Shown in pieces: positions 47,701 through 59,700 of a stretch of 64,000 bases of DNA. Within the stretch, counting starts at the first letter, position 1. Each line of letters begins with the position of its first letter. Source of the stretch: Chlamydomonas reinhardtii (lineage: Eukaryota > Chlorophyta > Chlorophyceae > Chlamydomonadales > Chlamydomonadaceae); assembly GCF_000002595.2 (NCBI RefSeq), contig NC_057009.1, positions 4,853,283 to 4,917,282 on the forward strand, in the 5' to 3' direction. A program made the translations under genes and the position numbers. The notes beneath the pieces were generated by a model. It was not told the DNA's origin. It saw only the letters and a program-made list of their open reading frames with translations, and did not search any database.

Positions 47701-49081
47701 CCAGGCCTGTGCCCTGCGGCTGCTCTGGGGGCCGCTCCGCCCCGTTGCCCGGCCGGCCGCTCGCTTGCCGCGACAGTTCATGCAGCCCGCTCCCCAGCCC
47801 AAAGCCGCTCCCAAAGCCGCTTCCAAACCCGCTTCCGAACCCGCTGCCGATGAGGTCCAGGCCTGAGTCATCACCGGCTGCAGCTGCCGCGGCGGGCTGC
47901 GGCTGTTGCTGCTGTTGCTGCGGGTGCTGCTGGTCCTGCCCGCCATGGCCCAGCCCGCTGGTAGCGGCTCCTCGCGACGGCCCTGCCAAGGGCCCTTGCT
48001 GGCCCGCTGCTGCTGCCAGCGCCTGCTGCCCCGCCTCCACCACCTGCATGTGCCCTATGAATTCATCCAGCTGGTCTAGGAACTCCTGCTGGTGCGGGTC
48101 CACCGCTGCCTGGCCGTGACCATGCACCTGGCCCAAACCCTGGCCGTGGCCACCCGCAGCAGCAGCTGCCAAGCTGGCCTTCGCCGCAGCCAGCATCCGA
48201 GCTCCATCCGCCAGCCCCGGTGGAAATGCTGTTGCCGCCATGCCCGCGCCGGCGCCAGCCTCCAAGCCGAACGCGCCACTGCCCAAGCCAGGAGGTGCAC
48301 CAGCTACAGCGCCAGAGAACAACCCAGCATCAACCATGGTGCCCTGCGCAGACGCAAGCGCGGCTTCCAAGCTAGGAAACTGCTCCAGCAGCAATTGTCT
48401 TAGCGCCTCCGCTCCCGGAGCCTGCTCCAGCTGCTCCTGTCCCTGCTCCTGCTCCTGCTCCTGCTCAGCGCCCGCCTCTTTCATCACAAATCGCCCATCT
48501 GGGCCCCGTCGCAGCACCCTTGGGGGCCTCGGCACCGCGGCAGGCTTGTTCTGCTCCTGCGCCAACCGCGCCTGGTGCTCCTGGATGAGCTTCTGCCGCC
48601 GCTCGCGCTGCTGCTGCAGCAGCTCCGCGGGGTCGGGCTGGTAGGCGAGGAAGGGGCTGGGGTCGGCCAGGCGATTCAGGGCGGCCCCGTACAGCAGCTG
48701 CAGGAAGTCCCATGGCGGAACGTTGAGCGGCACCGCCTGCAGGGCACAGCGGGAGGGCTTTGCGTGAGCGCAGTCCCCGGTGGGCCGACCGGATGGAGGG
48801 CAAAGCGGGAGGGGGGCCTGGACTTGCCTGGTGCACGAAGGAAAACCCCCGACTCCGCCATATCTCCTTGAAGGTGGATAGGTTAAGTGGAGCTCCTTCT
48901 TGCACCTGTGCCTCAAACACGCACAGCCCGATTGATGTCAGAATGGCGCCAACTCCACGGCGGCGTGCACGAAGCCCACCTTTAGCGTAAACTCATCAAC
49001 AATCTTATGTATATCGCTCTCGAAGCCAGGAATCGGCACGGCCGGCGGCTTTGCTGGTTGCTTCGGCACAAGTCGACCCAT
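41784..49081 (-). CDS. SNAPC1: Giant SNAPC1-like protein with SAND-like C-terminal module
   Basis: Five exons (49081-48980, 48905-48828, 48736-45392, 45265-44394, 44262-41784) give 2291 residues in phase. The second intron has a GC donor (CAG followed by GCAAGT). The N-terminus resembles the first half of SNAPC1/SNAP43 (DIHKIVDEFTLK, STFKEIWRSRGFSFVHQ, WDFLQLLYGAAL). The second half appears only near residue 1123 (RVGAVYAVYCLYGTQLC, then PRVRVYVPLPLL). Between them lie about 1000 Pro/Gly/Ala/Gln-rich residues in one exon. Next come basic helices (SRRKAEEKKRRKEELQAAIA). Near 1713-1785 is a cysteine-bearing module (LDVVCGGTRGRL, TCACTACEHAG, AEWPGHLAAGEGRKNWQTAV) that looks SAND-like. An acidic tail ends it. 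SNAPc starts snRNA transcription in other eukaryotes. That role and DNA binding by the SAND-like part are inferred. All of it could be one gene, since phases agree, but transcripts are needed. Confidence 0.72.
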
Positions 49082-49473
49082 TCTGTGTCCAGCGCAGCTC
49101 CCATTTCTATGACGGCTTTTAGTTTATTTCGAGCATATTGTGGCAGTAACATTTGCTGCAACACGTGATATGCGCGAAGCTCAGGACTGAAATCGGAAGA
49201 CCGCATGAACCCACCATCGCCGACTCAGGAATGACTCGGGGCGCCCTATGTGTTTTGACATCAGTTCGCCGCATTTCATGGCAAGTCTCCTTTCCCCTTA
49301 GGACCAAAGGACGAGGCTCAGACTTCGAATGTCTGGAGTCTGGGCTCGCGGAGCCTGCAACTGGCCCCCGCCCAGGTTGTTCTGCACTCGAAAGCCTGAC
49401 CTGCCATACCGTACACGCCTCCTTCGCAGTTTATATCCTGTGCTAGCGTCTCAAACCCTCCGCCTCCACCTGC
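49082..49473. promoter_or_regulatory. Upstream region of the SNAPC1-like gene
   Basis: About 390 bases lie between this start and the stop of the next minus-strand gene, which is transcribed in the same direction. The stretch should hold the end of that gene and the SNAPC1-like promoter. No motif was recognised. Confidence 0.4.
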
Positions 49474-50766
49474 TCACTCTGCTCCAGCCCCGCCAGGCAG
49501 GCCCGCGGCCCCATGGCTACCCTTCCTCTCCGCCTTCTGCCCAGTGGCCGCTCTTGCTGCCGCAGCCGCCGGGGCCGAGTTGTTGACCAGGTCCATGAGA
49601 GCCCGAAATGCTGGCAGGCGCGGCACCTGAGCTCCACTCAGCACTTGAGCCACCGCCTGCGCAGCCTGCTGCTGCGCCTCATCCTCCTCCGCTGCAGAAG
49701 CCACCCGTGCAGCCTTGGGCGGTTGGCTCCTTGGCTGGCGCTGCTGCTGCTGCTGCTGCTGCCTCTGCCGTCGGGGGTTCTGCTGTGGCTGAACTTGTGT
49801 CGGACCCGCAGAGGAGTGCATCGGCGTTCCAGTGGAGGCCGCAGCCCTCAACACGCCACCACCCGAGGCGCGGTGGAGCTCCCTGTGTGCGTCCCCGCTG
49901 CGCGGGTCCTGGTAGCTTGCTGCGTGTGGATGGTGCTGGTGCTGGTACTGGTGCTGTTCCCATTGGACCACACTCGGCTCTGGAGCACGCGGAGGTCGTG
50001 TGGATGTGGCAGTACCGCTACCAGAGACGCCGCCGCTTCCTGCAGCCGCGCTGTTTGTCTGCATGCGGGATGGCTGCAGAGGGGCCGGGTGCTGCGAAGG
50101 CATGTGGCGGCCTTGGCCAGGGGCGGCTGCAGCTCGATGGCTCAGTGAGCCGCTGCCCCCAGCACCGTCGCCAACGGCCTCCCTGCTAGCCGCTCGTGAT
50201 CCCGAAACTGCAGGAGCGCCTTCCCCACCAGTTGCAATAGGCTGTGCGGGGGGTGAGGGCCGCGGTGGCAGTACGGATGGCGGCGGTGTGGGTGTGCGCC
50301 GACCGCCCAGGAGCCCGCCCAGCAATCCACCAAGCAGGCCCGTGCGTCCGGGCGAGGCTGCGTGTGCAGGTGACGGCGCTGACATGGTCGTTGGAGCGGG
50401 TGGTGCATGCTGGCGAGACCGAGGCTGTGGCACGATGGGGGGCGGCGGGTTGCTGGCGGCGGGCACCTGGTCGCTGGCAGGAGGGGCCCGCCGGGTCTGA
50501 GGTGCTGGGTCGGAGGGCAAGGTGCCGCCGGCGTTTAGGCGAAAAGCCGCCACCGCCCCGCCTCCACCTGTGCCGGCGCCTTCAGAACGCTGCAGATGCC
50601 TGCCCTCGCTGTCGAGTTCGGTCTCGCCCACGCCCCGAGGCGCTTCAAGAACCTTGGGCGCGATGAAGTTGCCTACTGAGGCGCTATCTTCCTCGTCCAC
50701 TGCAAATTGCTCCAGTCCCAGCGCGCGAGCTATGGACTGGTCGTCGTCCTGGTGAGAACTGGACAT
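49474..50766 (-). CDS. Unrecognised 430-residue disordered protein
   Basis: I do not recognise this gene. One uninterrupted frame runs from ATG at 50766 to a stop at 49474. It begins MSSSHQDDDQSIARALGLEQ and then FAVDEEDSASVGNFIAPKVL, which is the only part that looks constrained. The rest is Pro/Ala/Ser/Gly-rich with a GLLGGLLGGLLGG run and a poly-Gln run (RQRQQQQQQQRQ). The end has a short helix (PAFRALMDLVNNSAP). No enzyme motif, signal peptide or membrane segment is seen. Lack of introns is unusual here, but the frame is long and opens with a conserved-looking stretch. It lies head to head with PYM1. Confidence 0.65.
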   Translation of the reverse strand: MSSSHQDDDQSIARALGLEQFAVDEEDSASVGNFIAPKVLEAPRGVGETELDSEGRHLQRSEGAGTGGGGAVAAFRLNAGGTLPSDPAPQTRRAPPASDQVPAASNPPPPIVPQPRSRQHAPPAPTTMSAPSPAHAASPGRTGLLGGLLGGLLGGRRTPTPPPSVLPPRPSPPAQPIATGGEGAPAVSGSRAASREAVGDGAGGSGSLSHRAAAAPGQGRHMPSQHPAPLQPSRMQTNSAAAGSGGVSGSGTATSTRPPRAPEPSVVQWEQHQYQHQHHPHAASYQDPRSGDAHRELHRASGGGVLRAAASTGTPMHSSAGPTQVQPQQNPRRQRQQQQQQQRQPRSQPPKAARVASAAEEDEAQQQAAQAVAQVLSGAQVPRLPAFRALMDLVNNSAPAAAAARAATGQKAERKGSHGAAGLPGGAGAE

Positions 50767-51089
50767 GTTTGGGCGGGAATCGGGTCCTTGGGTCGCCACG
50801 CGTAGCAGTACAGTTGCGTGGTAGCATTATGTAGTGACCCGTAGCATGCAGGCACCACTCGGATTCCACGAAAATTTGCAGCAGGAGGCGCATGCCGAGC
50901 CAATCGGCCGATGATGCATGACTTGTTGCAAAAGGTTAGTTTCTCGACAAATTTACGAATCACCTGTTGTTTGACAATAACTCGCGAGCGCAGGGAACAC
51001 AGCTGCACTCTGAGTTGCACTATCAACCTGACTATCAACTCTTGCACGGCCCAACGCCATTACTTGTTAACAAAGGCTAGGTAGTCAAA
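50767..51089. promoter_or_regulatory. Divergent promoter region, 430-residue gene and PYM1
   Basis: About 320 bases between two outward-facing ATGs, AT-richer than the coding DNA. No named motif was recognised. Confidence 0.5.
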
Positions 51090-52736
51090 ATGAGCAAGCA
51101 GCTTACACAAGCTGTGGCAACGGAAACTGGCGAGAAGGTCATCGCGGGCAGCGTGCGGCCGGACGGCACGGTGCGGAAGGAGCGGCGCATTCGTGCCGGC
51201 TATACCCCCCAGGACGAGCAGCCAGTGTACCAGTCGCGCGGTACCGTGGTGAGAAGGTTGTTTGTGTTCTGGTCTGCTGCACTTTGGAAGGAGGGAGGGC
51301 AGAAGGCTGGGAACCCGGGTAACGGTGGTGTGGGCACACCTTCGGGCAAACGCTCGTACGCCTTGGCTTTGCCTTTGGCTGGATGTTTGGCTCAAGGCGT
51401 GGATGCAAGGGAGGCATGGCTGGATTGTATAGCCTCACAGAATGCGCAATAGAGGTCTGGAGGCGCAGCCGTCCTGCCTTCAGATGCGTGGTGGCGGCGC
51501 GATGGCCTGGCGTTGGGGAGGGCCTGGCTGTATCATCAACAGTGCGCCTTTCTGCGCCTTTCATTCCTGCTGTGTGCGCTGTGACAACGCGACAGGCGAA
51601 GGCAAGCATTCCGACATGCCCTGGAATGGACGAGGCAGAGGGTGAGTGCATATCCTGCAGCACAAGCGAATTCGGGCCCGATGCGTAGCCGCATCACGTA
51701 GCGGTAGCAAGAGGGACCACACCGCGCTGGGAGCTCGGACACATACGAGCAATAGCCGTGCGATAGCTTTTCAAGGGACAGTTGTGAGACGTATAGGGCA
51801 TGCTAATGTGCACGCGTACAAGGCCTGAGCATGAAATTACGGTAGTCGTATGCATTGCACGAAGCGTTGTTTGGCGTGGGTAGCACCTTGATCCCGGTAG
51901 TACATTTAGCTACATGTCAGCATGCCGATGCCCACATGAAAGCAACACCTCACCCGGGCGCTCCTCCGCACCTGCAGTGGCTGCACTGAAGGCTGCTGCC
52001 TCCAAGGGCAAGAAGCCGGCTAGCTCGGGCCAGCCTGCCGCACCCAAGCCCAAGCCCGCCGCCAGGTGTGTGGCGTTGTTGCTGAGACCTGTATCAGTCG
52101 ATGTAGCTGTACTGAGCGCACAGCTGGTGCTTTGGCTGCGGATAGGATGCCTTGGTCTCACGTGTGCCTGGCCACGGGCGGCTGGTCACTGTGGCATCAC
52201 AAACAGCTGAATAGAAAGCCACACTTTTCGTGCAACAGCGCTGCGCCCTCCAAGCCAGCAACTGCCGCCGCCGCCGCCGCGCCCGCAACAAAGCCGGCGG
52301 TTGAGGCGCCTCCTGCCGCGCCGGAGGACCCCAAGGTCGCGCTCGAAAAGCAGATCCGCAACCTGGGCAAGAAGGTGCGGCAGTGCGCCGAGATAGCGGA
52401 GAAGAAGGCGGGGGGCGCCAAGCTGGACCCGGACCAGGAGAGCAAGCTGGCCAAGAGCTTGGAGTGGTGAGTCATAGGCAATGGCGGGTGGAATAGCGTG
52501 GCGCCACCTTAGGCACTTGTAGTTTGCCTCCACACGTGCTGTGATGGAAATTACTGGTACGGCATGTCGGGTGGATCCGCTGGTGCGGCGAGCCGAGGCG
52601 GGAAGAGGTCCAGGTGAATTGTCTGGACCTTCTGCACCGTGCCTTGTCGCCACCAACGCAGGGGTATCTCCACTCTGCATGCAGGCAACAAGAAATCAAG
52701 CAGTTGGAGGAGCAGCTGGCGAAGCTTTCTGCATGA
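51090..52736 (+). CDS. PYM1: PYM1 (partner of Y14 and Mago) homologue
   Basis: Four exons (51090-51240, 51978-52065, 52239-52466, 52685-52736) give 172 residues in phase. The N-terminal Mago-Y14-binding motif is clear: SVRPDGTVRKERRIRAGYTP then QDEQPVYQSR, matching the family pattern RPDG..RK..R...GY.P..E.P.Y.S. A Lys/Pro/Ala-rich linker follows. The C-terminus is a conserved helix (ALEKQIRNLGKKVRQCAEIA, then SKLAKSLEWQQEIKQLEEQL). PYM removes exon junction complexes from mRNA and contacts the small ribosomal subunit, in the cytoplasm. That fits an intron-dense genome. The first donor (GTACCG) is weak, but the stronger-looking GTGAGA eight bases later breaks phase with the best acceptor. The first intron is long (737 bases) and shows nothing else. 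Confidence 0.9.
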
Positions 52737-53229
52737 GCTAAGGTTGCTAGCGGACAGCTTGCAAGACAGACTTGTCCGGGACGGTGTGGTACGATAGGTG
52801 TCTCGGGAAGGTGATGACGAGGATGCGGTGAATGAGAGGATGACAGGCGGAGCGCGCGATTTGGAAGGTCAGGCGCACATGCTTGCTGGACAGAGAGCAC
52901 GGAGACGTGCGTGGGCATCGGGCAGGCGTGCAGGCGTACGTGCGGCGCATGGTGGTTGCGCTGATAGCATGGGGCCAATGGGCCCAGCGGCTGCACAAAG
53001 TGCTCGTGGGGCAACTTGTTCACAAGAGAAGCTAGGATTATAACGAACCTTGTGATACTACTACGCGTGGAATGCCGGGTCAGCGAGAGTGCATGCAGGA
53101 CTGCAGCGTTTCCAAGCGACCCAGAATAACCCAACGAGGCGCGACCTAGCCCCCTGTATCTTGTTCATCTCGAAGCTCCATTGCTTATTATAATTGAAGC
53201 TCAGTTGGAAGTGGGCAACCGGGCCCATC
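52737..53229. other. Spacer between PYM1 and the F-box gene
   Basis: This holds the PYM1 3' region and the promoter of the next plus-strand gene. I see no coding and no clear TGTAA. Confidence 0.5.
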
Positions 53230-56130
53230 ATGGCAGACTCTGACATTGAGTCAAGGGCAGCGTCACCCGACGCCGCGAAAGGAAACAGGATATGCCTCGA
53301 TGAGCTTCCAGATGAAATATTGATACAGGTGAGGGCTTGAGACCCAAGTGACGCGGATTCAGCAATTGCCCACCCAACCAATGTCGCTGCATCCATATTT
53401 CGCCCTCTTACTTGATAAAGTGGGAGCAGCCATTTGGGCCGTCATTTGTCGCTGTGTTACTGCGCCGCGCATGTATATGGCGCAGTTGCGGCCCACGGTT
53501 GCGGCCCCTCTGGCACAAACCCTACCTTGCTCTGGAACTCGCGTGACCGTCGCGTGTCCTGCGTTCTCCCGGCTGCTGGTCGGACCGACAGATTTTTGGG
53601 CACCTCTCTGAGGTCGGCAACACATGGGACGAGGACGACCCGTTGCGTCTGGGCTCCTTGCCCTATCACCAAGCTGATTTGGAGTTACTGCCTTGCACGG
53701 GGCTCCGCGGGTACCCCTTCCTCGCGCAAGTGTGCCGGAAGTGGCGGCGGCTGCTGTCGACGCCCATCGCGCAGGTAGGCAAGCTAGACTCAGCACGGAT
53801 GCCGGGATGCGTGGCCGAGGGGCACAGGACTGGGCAGGCTGGTCCCCCGGCCCAACTCGTGGACTCCTCGCAGACCCTTTGTTGGCGGAAGGCAACCGTG
53901 GACTTTGGCCACGAGCTGGTGACATCCATACACACGCCGCTGCGGTGGAGCAACCAGCGGCCCACACGGGACGAATATGAGACCGCGTTCCAGCAAACCT
54001 CCATCAGTGCCGCCAAGGTGGGTAGGCGGCTAGAATGTGTAATTTGGTTGTATTAGGGCGTGCCGGGGGCAGCAGGCAGTCGGGGAACGAGGCGTGCACG
54101 GAAGCGGCAATACCCTAAGCACGTGTGGGCACAACCGCGCGAGGTCAGGCGTCAATCTCATCCGGTCTGGGCACTGGCAGTAAACGATTACCACGCCGCG
54201 GTGCGGCCCCATGCACAGGTCCTCGGCTTTCTGCGGTCGCTGGGGCCGGTGGTGCAGAGTCTGACGTTTAGCAACTCGGAGGGCTATGACGGCGAGGAGG
54301 GCGAGTACATCAGCCTCAGCGACAAACACGACTTCGGGCCCAGTCACCTGGGGTTTGCGATAGCGATGCTGGCCAACACACTCACGGTAGGCCGGCAACC
54401 CAGGCTCCGGAGTGCGCGGCCTGCGGGACAGGGCCGTAGGTGGTCTGCAACAGCAGGCGGTGCGTGGAAGACACGGGACAGGCGCGCCGGTAGCCCTTCT
54501 CACACGGTATCCCTCGGTATCCTTGTTCATCACCACCACTTACCGCTTTCACAACTGTGTGAATCCCCAACTGCCGCCGGTTGCAGGAGCTGCGGCTGTA
54601 CCGCTGCAATGACCTAGTTGTGTCCGACCAGGGGCTGTTGGGGCTGCTGCCTTTGCTGCCGCACCTGCGGGTGCTGGGCGTAGAGGGGCTGCGGAGCAGG
54701 GTGTCAGCGGCCGTGGTGGCACCGCTGGGCGACCTGCGCAAGGTGAAGGGTCGGGAATGGCACTGCACAAGTGCTGCACCCTGGCGCAGGGTTCCAGTGA
54801 ATGGTTGCCTCTGTTAACCCTGTGTTCCATAAACCAGTTTGCGTCGTGGCATCTGAACACCACACGCCATACACGCATGTTGTTCTCATGCGCCACCTGT
54901 CCCCGCCTGTGCGCAGCTGGACACGCTGGTGCTGAGCGGTGCGCAGTATCGCAGCGGCGACTGGACGGTGGGGCTGGACGGCCTTCCGCACTCTTGGAGC
55001 CGCCTCACGGGCCTAACCAGGTAACGAAACTGCAGACACCGGTGCCTTCCTGGAGCAGCCTTGAGTACTCTTCAACTGGTATTGTTACATTCCTATCGTG
55101 CTTAGTCTCGCGCGTGGCCATCCCATACCAGGCTGGAGCTTCGCGGGCACCAGCAGCTGCTCGACCTACCGGGTTGGTTTGCGGCGGCGCTGAAGGGGCT
55201 GCGGGTTCTGGATGTGAGCAGCTGCAGCAGCCTGGCGCTGGGGCAGCTGAGTCACATGACGCAGCTCGAGGTGCTGGTGCTGCAGGTGTGGACAGGGCTG
55301 GTAGGCTGCGGGGCTTGGGGGTTGCAACTGCCGGCCAGCATTCGGCCGCGTGCGGGAAGCGGCCGTACGGGGTGTGGGAGTCAGCGTGGTCACAGACTCA
55401 TAGTACACTAGCATCCGCGGTACTTGCCTACTTGTCACGCATGCGCACTCACCTTCCTCTGCCCACTTGCCCGTCGCGCAGCATCTGAACCTGGCGCACG
55501 CCCTGCCCACCGCCGCCGAGATGGCCGCGCTGCTGGCGGCGGGCGGGCACTGGTCCTCGCGCACCTTGCCGGACCTGACGCCGCTGGCTCGCAGCCTGCG
55601 CTCGCTATCACTGTCCTGCAACCGGTTGGGGCTGCTGCCGGAGTGGCTGCCCAAGATGACCCGGCTGGAACACCTGGACCTCAGTTGTGAGTGGTGGTGC
55701 TGTATGGTGGTGCCATGTCGGTCATGTGATGGGGGGCATGAAAGGAGCTGAACCGGGTCAAGTTGGGGGTCAACCGGGGTCAGCTGCCGGACAAGTCCGG
55801 CGGGGCCTGGCGCGGATGTTGTGCCGTGCCGGGCATGCTATCACCAAGCAGCAAGCCCGGGTCCGCATAACCCTCCCAATTGCTGTTATGCCTCCGCGCC
55901 CATGCATTCTATTCTTCGCCGCAGACAACAAGGACCTGCACATCCGGGCGCCGCTGACGGGGCTGGCGGCGCTGCCGCACCTGGTCCTGTTGGACTTTCG
56001 GCACGTGCATGTGGTGGAGAAGACTGCGTACTGGCCCGAGGCCAAGTGCGTTACCATGCAGCACCTGACCAAGCTCGTCAACGTGCTCAAGCGGCGACAG
56101 CCGCAGCCGCGGGTGCTGCTGGAGATGTGA
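53230..56130 (+). CDS. F-box and leucine-rich-repeat protein
   Basis: Nine exons (53230-53328, 53592-53774, 53874-54017, 54219-54386, 54587-54742, 54917-55020, 55132-55285, 55482-55686, 55925-56130) give 472 residues in phase. The F-box starts near residue 22 (ICLDELPDEILIQIFGHLSE), with a 25-residue insert before its end (FLAQVCRKWRRLLSTP). Leucine-rich repeats follow: QSLTFSNSEG, ELRLYRCNDL, LRVLGVEGL, LDTLVLSGAQY, LELRGHQQLLDLP, LRVLDVSSC, LRSLSLSCNRLGLLP, LEHLDLSYNKDL. The LDLSYN codon is split by an intron, which supports that join. F-box proteins bind SKP1 and bring targets to SCF ubiquitin ligases. The target is unknown. Confidence 0.9.
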
Positions 56131-56782
56131 ATGATGGCTGTGGAGGAGGCGTGGGAAGCAAGGCTGGAGGCGGGGGCCTGGTTTCGGCATGCGGCGTGGA
56201 GTGTGGCCGTCATGGACGGGCGCCCGATGTCCAGATCCCGCTACATACACGGTACATACGGACAGAGCGGCAGGAGCAGTGCGGCGGTTTTACAGAGAAG
56301 CGGGTAAGCTTGCCTAAGGCAATAGGCTATAGCAAGGTAACTGACGTGGTGTTGTAGGCGGGAAGCTTACATGGCGCAGCGAAAGCGCCGTGAGTGATCA
56401 AGCAGCTTGCTGTCTACAGCATCTGAAATGATGTTGGGCGCACGGCTATCGGTTACAGTGCTTGTCAACAACAGCCGAGGGGGGCATTCTTCCATACCGT
56501 ATACAGCGCTGGTGATAGGAGGTGAGAGAAAGTTGCAGGGTTGTCACTGTGCAAGGTTGCGAGGATGTATGATGAGTTGCTCGAATGCAAGATTGGATCC
56601 AGTGCGAGGTCCAAACAACACGGCTGACGCGGCGCAGAAGAGGCCGGGGCCCTGGCCTGGTTAACTAGTATCTATTGTAAGGCTTCGCCTCGCGGTTGCA
56701 GTCCTTGCCCCCGAGCCCGAACCGGGTCTCCGCGCTTTGGCCCAACCGTTCGACAGTCGAGTGCAGCGCTACTCTCACAAGA
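56131..56782. other. Spacer between the F-box and amidohydrolase genes
   Basis: It holds the F-box gene 3' region, with TGTAA at 56676-56680, and then a promoter of only about 100 bases before the next ATG. No coding is supported. Confidence 0.5.
56676..56680 (+). terminator. Candidate poly(A) signal of the F-box gene
   Basis: This TGTAA lies about 545 bases past the stop and about 100 bases before the next start codon, so the two genes would be closely packed. Confidence 0.45.
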
Positions 56783-59700
56783 ATGCGAGCCGGGCCAGCG
56801 CTCCTCGTGCTGCTGGGCGTAATTGCGGTGTGCCTCAGCAGCGGTGCAACGGTCGGTGCGCTGCAGCGCAATCACCTCGTTTTAATTTTGCCGCCAGAGC
56901 TCCCGCCCAAAGTCCGTGACCCGCGTTCGTTCGCCTCCTGCACTCTGCGCCTGTTGGAACAACCCTTGCATGCCCGTCCTGTTGCTTGGTTGCTGATGCC
57001 TACAGTTTTGGCGGGGTGGCCTGGCTCGCAACGCCTCGCGCGCTGGTTCTGTTCCGCCGCAGCCGCGCGCGGCGCACACCGACGCGCGGCTGCACGTCTT
57101 CTTTAACGCTTCTATCTGGACAGCGGACGAGCAGGTGGGTCGCGGAGGAAAACCCACTTGCAGGATCCCTGCCCGCCCCCTTCGACCTTGCTCTTGCCAC
57201 CCTCCCGCGAGTCCCTTCATGACGAGCCGCTCTGTCCCCGACGACACCCTACGCACGACCCGCAGGCGCCCACGGCCAGCATCATGGCGGTGCGGCTGGG
57301 CGTCATCCAGGCGGTGGGCAACTCCCTGCACCAGGTGCTCCGTGCGGCACAGACACGGCGGCAGGGGCAGGAGCTACAACCGCGAGCTGCCACCGTCGCC
57401 ACCACAGCAACAGCGACAGGTGACGACGGGGAGGTGGTGCTGCACGACCTGCAGGGCCGCTTCGTGATGCCAGTGAGTGAGGGCTGGGGATAAACCCACA
57501 TGGACTCTGCACGCAAAGGGCGAAGTATACACGTGGGGTTTGGTGGGTGAGGGGAGTGTAGCGCATGATGAGCAGCACGACGGCACACAGAAAAGTGGGC
57601 GAGCAGCTACTGACACCTGCTCACGCAGCCTGAGTTGACAAGCAAGGCTTGAATGATGTACATGGTTCATGTGGGTCATGCTGTATTGCTTGTGCATTTG
57701 TGTATGCGCACAGGGCTTCGTGGACGCGCACACGCACGTCATTCCGGGCGGCCTGGCGCTGATGCGGGTGCAGCTGCGGGCGGTGCGCTCGCGGGCCGAG
57801 TGGGAGGCGCGCGTGTCGGCGGCCGCTGCGGCGCTGGGCCCCGGCGAGTGGGTGCTGGGCGGCCTGTGGGACGAGAGCGATTGGGGCGGCCAGCTGCCCA
57901 GCCGGGAGTGGCTTGACAATGTGAGTGGGAGGGAGTCGCGATGATGGTTGTGTGCTGCATGTGTCAAAGCGGTTGTAAGAGGGTGTGAAGGTGCTGACGT
58001 ATCGGGCCCATGGCTCGGAGGTGCCTGGCGGCATTATTGCGTGAGTTTGAGGGAAGCGGTGCTGGGGAAGCAAGCGCCTAATGGGCCGCTAGGACGGCAC
58101 ATGCACGGCTCTTCGCTGTGCCTAACCCTCCCCCTGCCCCATCACCGCCTTAATCAGGTATGCGGGGGCCGGCCGGCCTATGTGACCCGCCATGACAGCC
58201 ATCTGGGTGTGGCCAACAGCGCCGCCCTGGCACGTGCAGACATCACCGCAGCCACGCCCGACCCAGATGGCGGCACCGTCGACCGCGACCCAGCCACCGG
58301 CCAGCCGACCGGCATCCTCAGGTGGGAGCGCCTGCAAGGCCTGCGTAACCTACGCTGGATGCGAGCGTTTTCAGGTGGCAGCTCTTTGAAGCTTTGAAGC
58401 AACTAACGCAACGAGCTGCAGCCATTGGCCTGGTTCAGGGGTTCACACCTTGTCATAAAGTCTCATCCCTCTATGCTCCCTCATTGGCTCCAGAGAGCGG
58501 GCGATGCAGCTGGTTGCTGCTGTCATCCCCGAGCCATCCGTGGTCACCCGCCGTGCCGCGCTGGCCGCCGCCGCCGCCCTGGCGCTCTCGCGCGGTGTGA
58601 CCTCCGTCGTGGACATGGGCCGATACCCCTTCAGTGACGAGGGCAGCACCTGGCGGGACCTGCAGGTGCGGGCCAGCGAGGGGCGTATACATCCTGTGTG
58701 CCGTGCGTTCAGTTCAACAACGGATAGGCACCAACGCACGGACAGGCGCCAATGTGTGCTTGGACCATTACCCGGCCCTGCCAATCCTGCCATGATACCC
58801 TGTTAACAGGAGGTGTACCTGCCGGCGGTCGAGTCTGGCGAGCTGCCTCTGCGTCTGGTGGCTAACGTGCCACTCAGTTCATGGTAGGACACACTGCACA
58901 CGCCATTGTCGCTTTCGCCCAGCAGCAAACCCGCGAGCACACCTGCTGGTGATGGTTGTGCAAGCCACTACACAAGCCGTATCCTCCAACATCCCTGCTT
59001 CTGCTGCGCCGCTGTCCGTTCGCATTGTAGGGACCGGCTGCAGGCGTGGGTGGCGCTGCGTGCGGCGCAGCACCCGCGCCAGCTCAGCCCGCTGCAGGAC
59101 CCCAGCGGGCGTCTTTTTTGGGGCGGTCTGAAGGATTTCCTTGACGGCAGCCTGGGCTCGCACACGGCCCTGCTGTGGCAGCCCTACTCCGACGACCCGG
59201 CAGCACACGGCACACGCATGCTGCCCGACACGCGGCTGCGGCAGCTGCTGAGGCAGGCGTTGGCGGCTGGGTTTCGGGTGAGCGAGTGCGGGTGGCAAAT
59301 GAGTTGGCACTGCGTGTAGTAGAGCTTCGGCATGGACAAACGCAATGCAGCCCTTGTTTGCCTGTTACCCGCTGCAAGTGACACAACTGGACGCCGTAAT
59401 GCAGGTGTCGCTGCATGCCATCGGCGACCGCGCAGTGGACGAGGTGGCGGCGGCGTGTGAGGACGCCCTGGCTGCAGCCGCCGACCAGGAGGAGGCTGAG
59501 GGAGCTGGGGCGGCTGCGGTGGTTTCTGGCGCCCGTTTCGCCATCGAGCACGTGCAGGTGCGCCTGATGATCAGCAGGCGCTTGACGCCGTCCCCATTGC
59601 TCCCGTGCCAGTTGGGGTGCCTCCTTTCTGTAGTTTTGTACTCCAAACATTGCTGTGCTTTTGCCGCTCCCGCGCTATCCGCAGCACATATCGGGACCCA

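Noticed and set aside
51241-51977. A nested gene in the long first intron of PYM1
   Set aside because: Open frames on both strands are short and lack any domain or start context.
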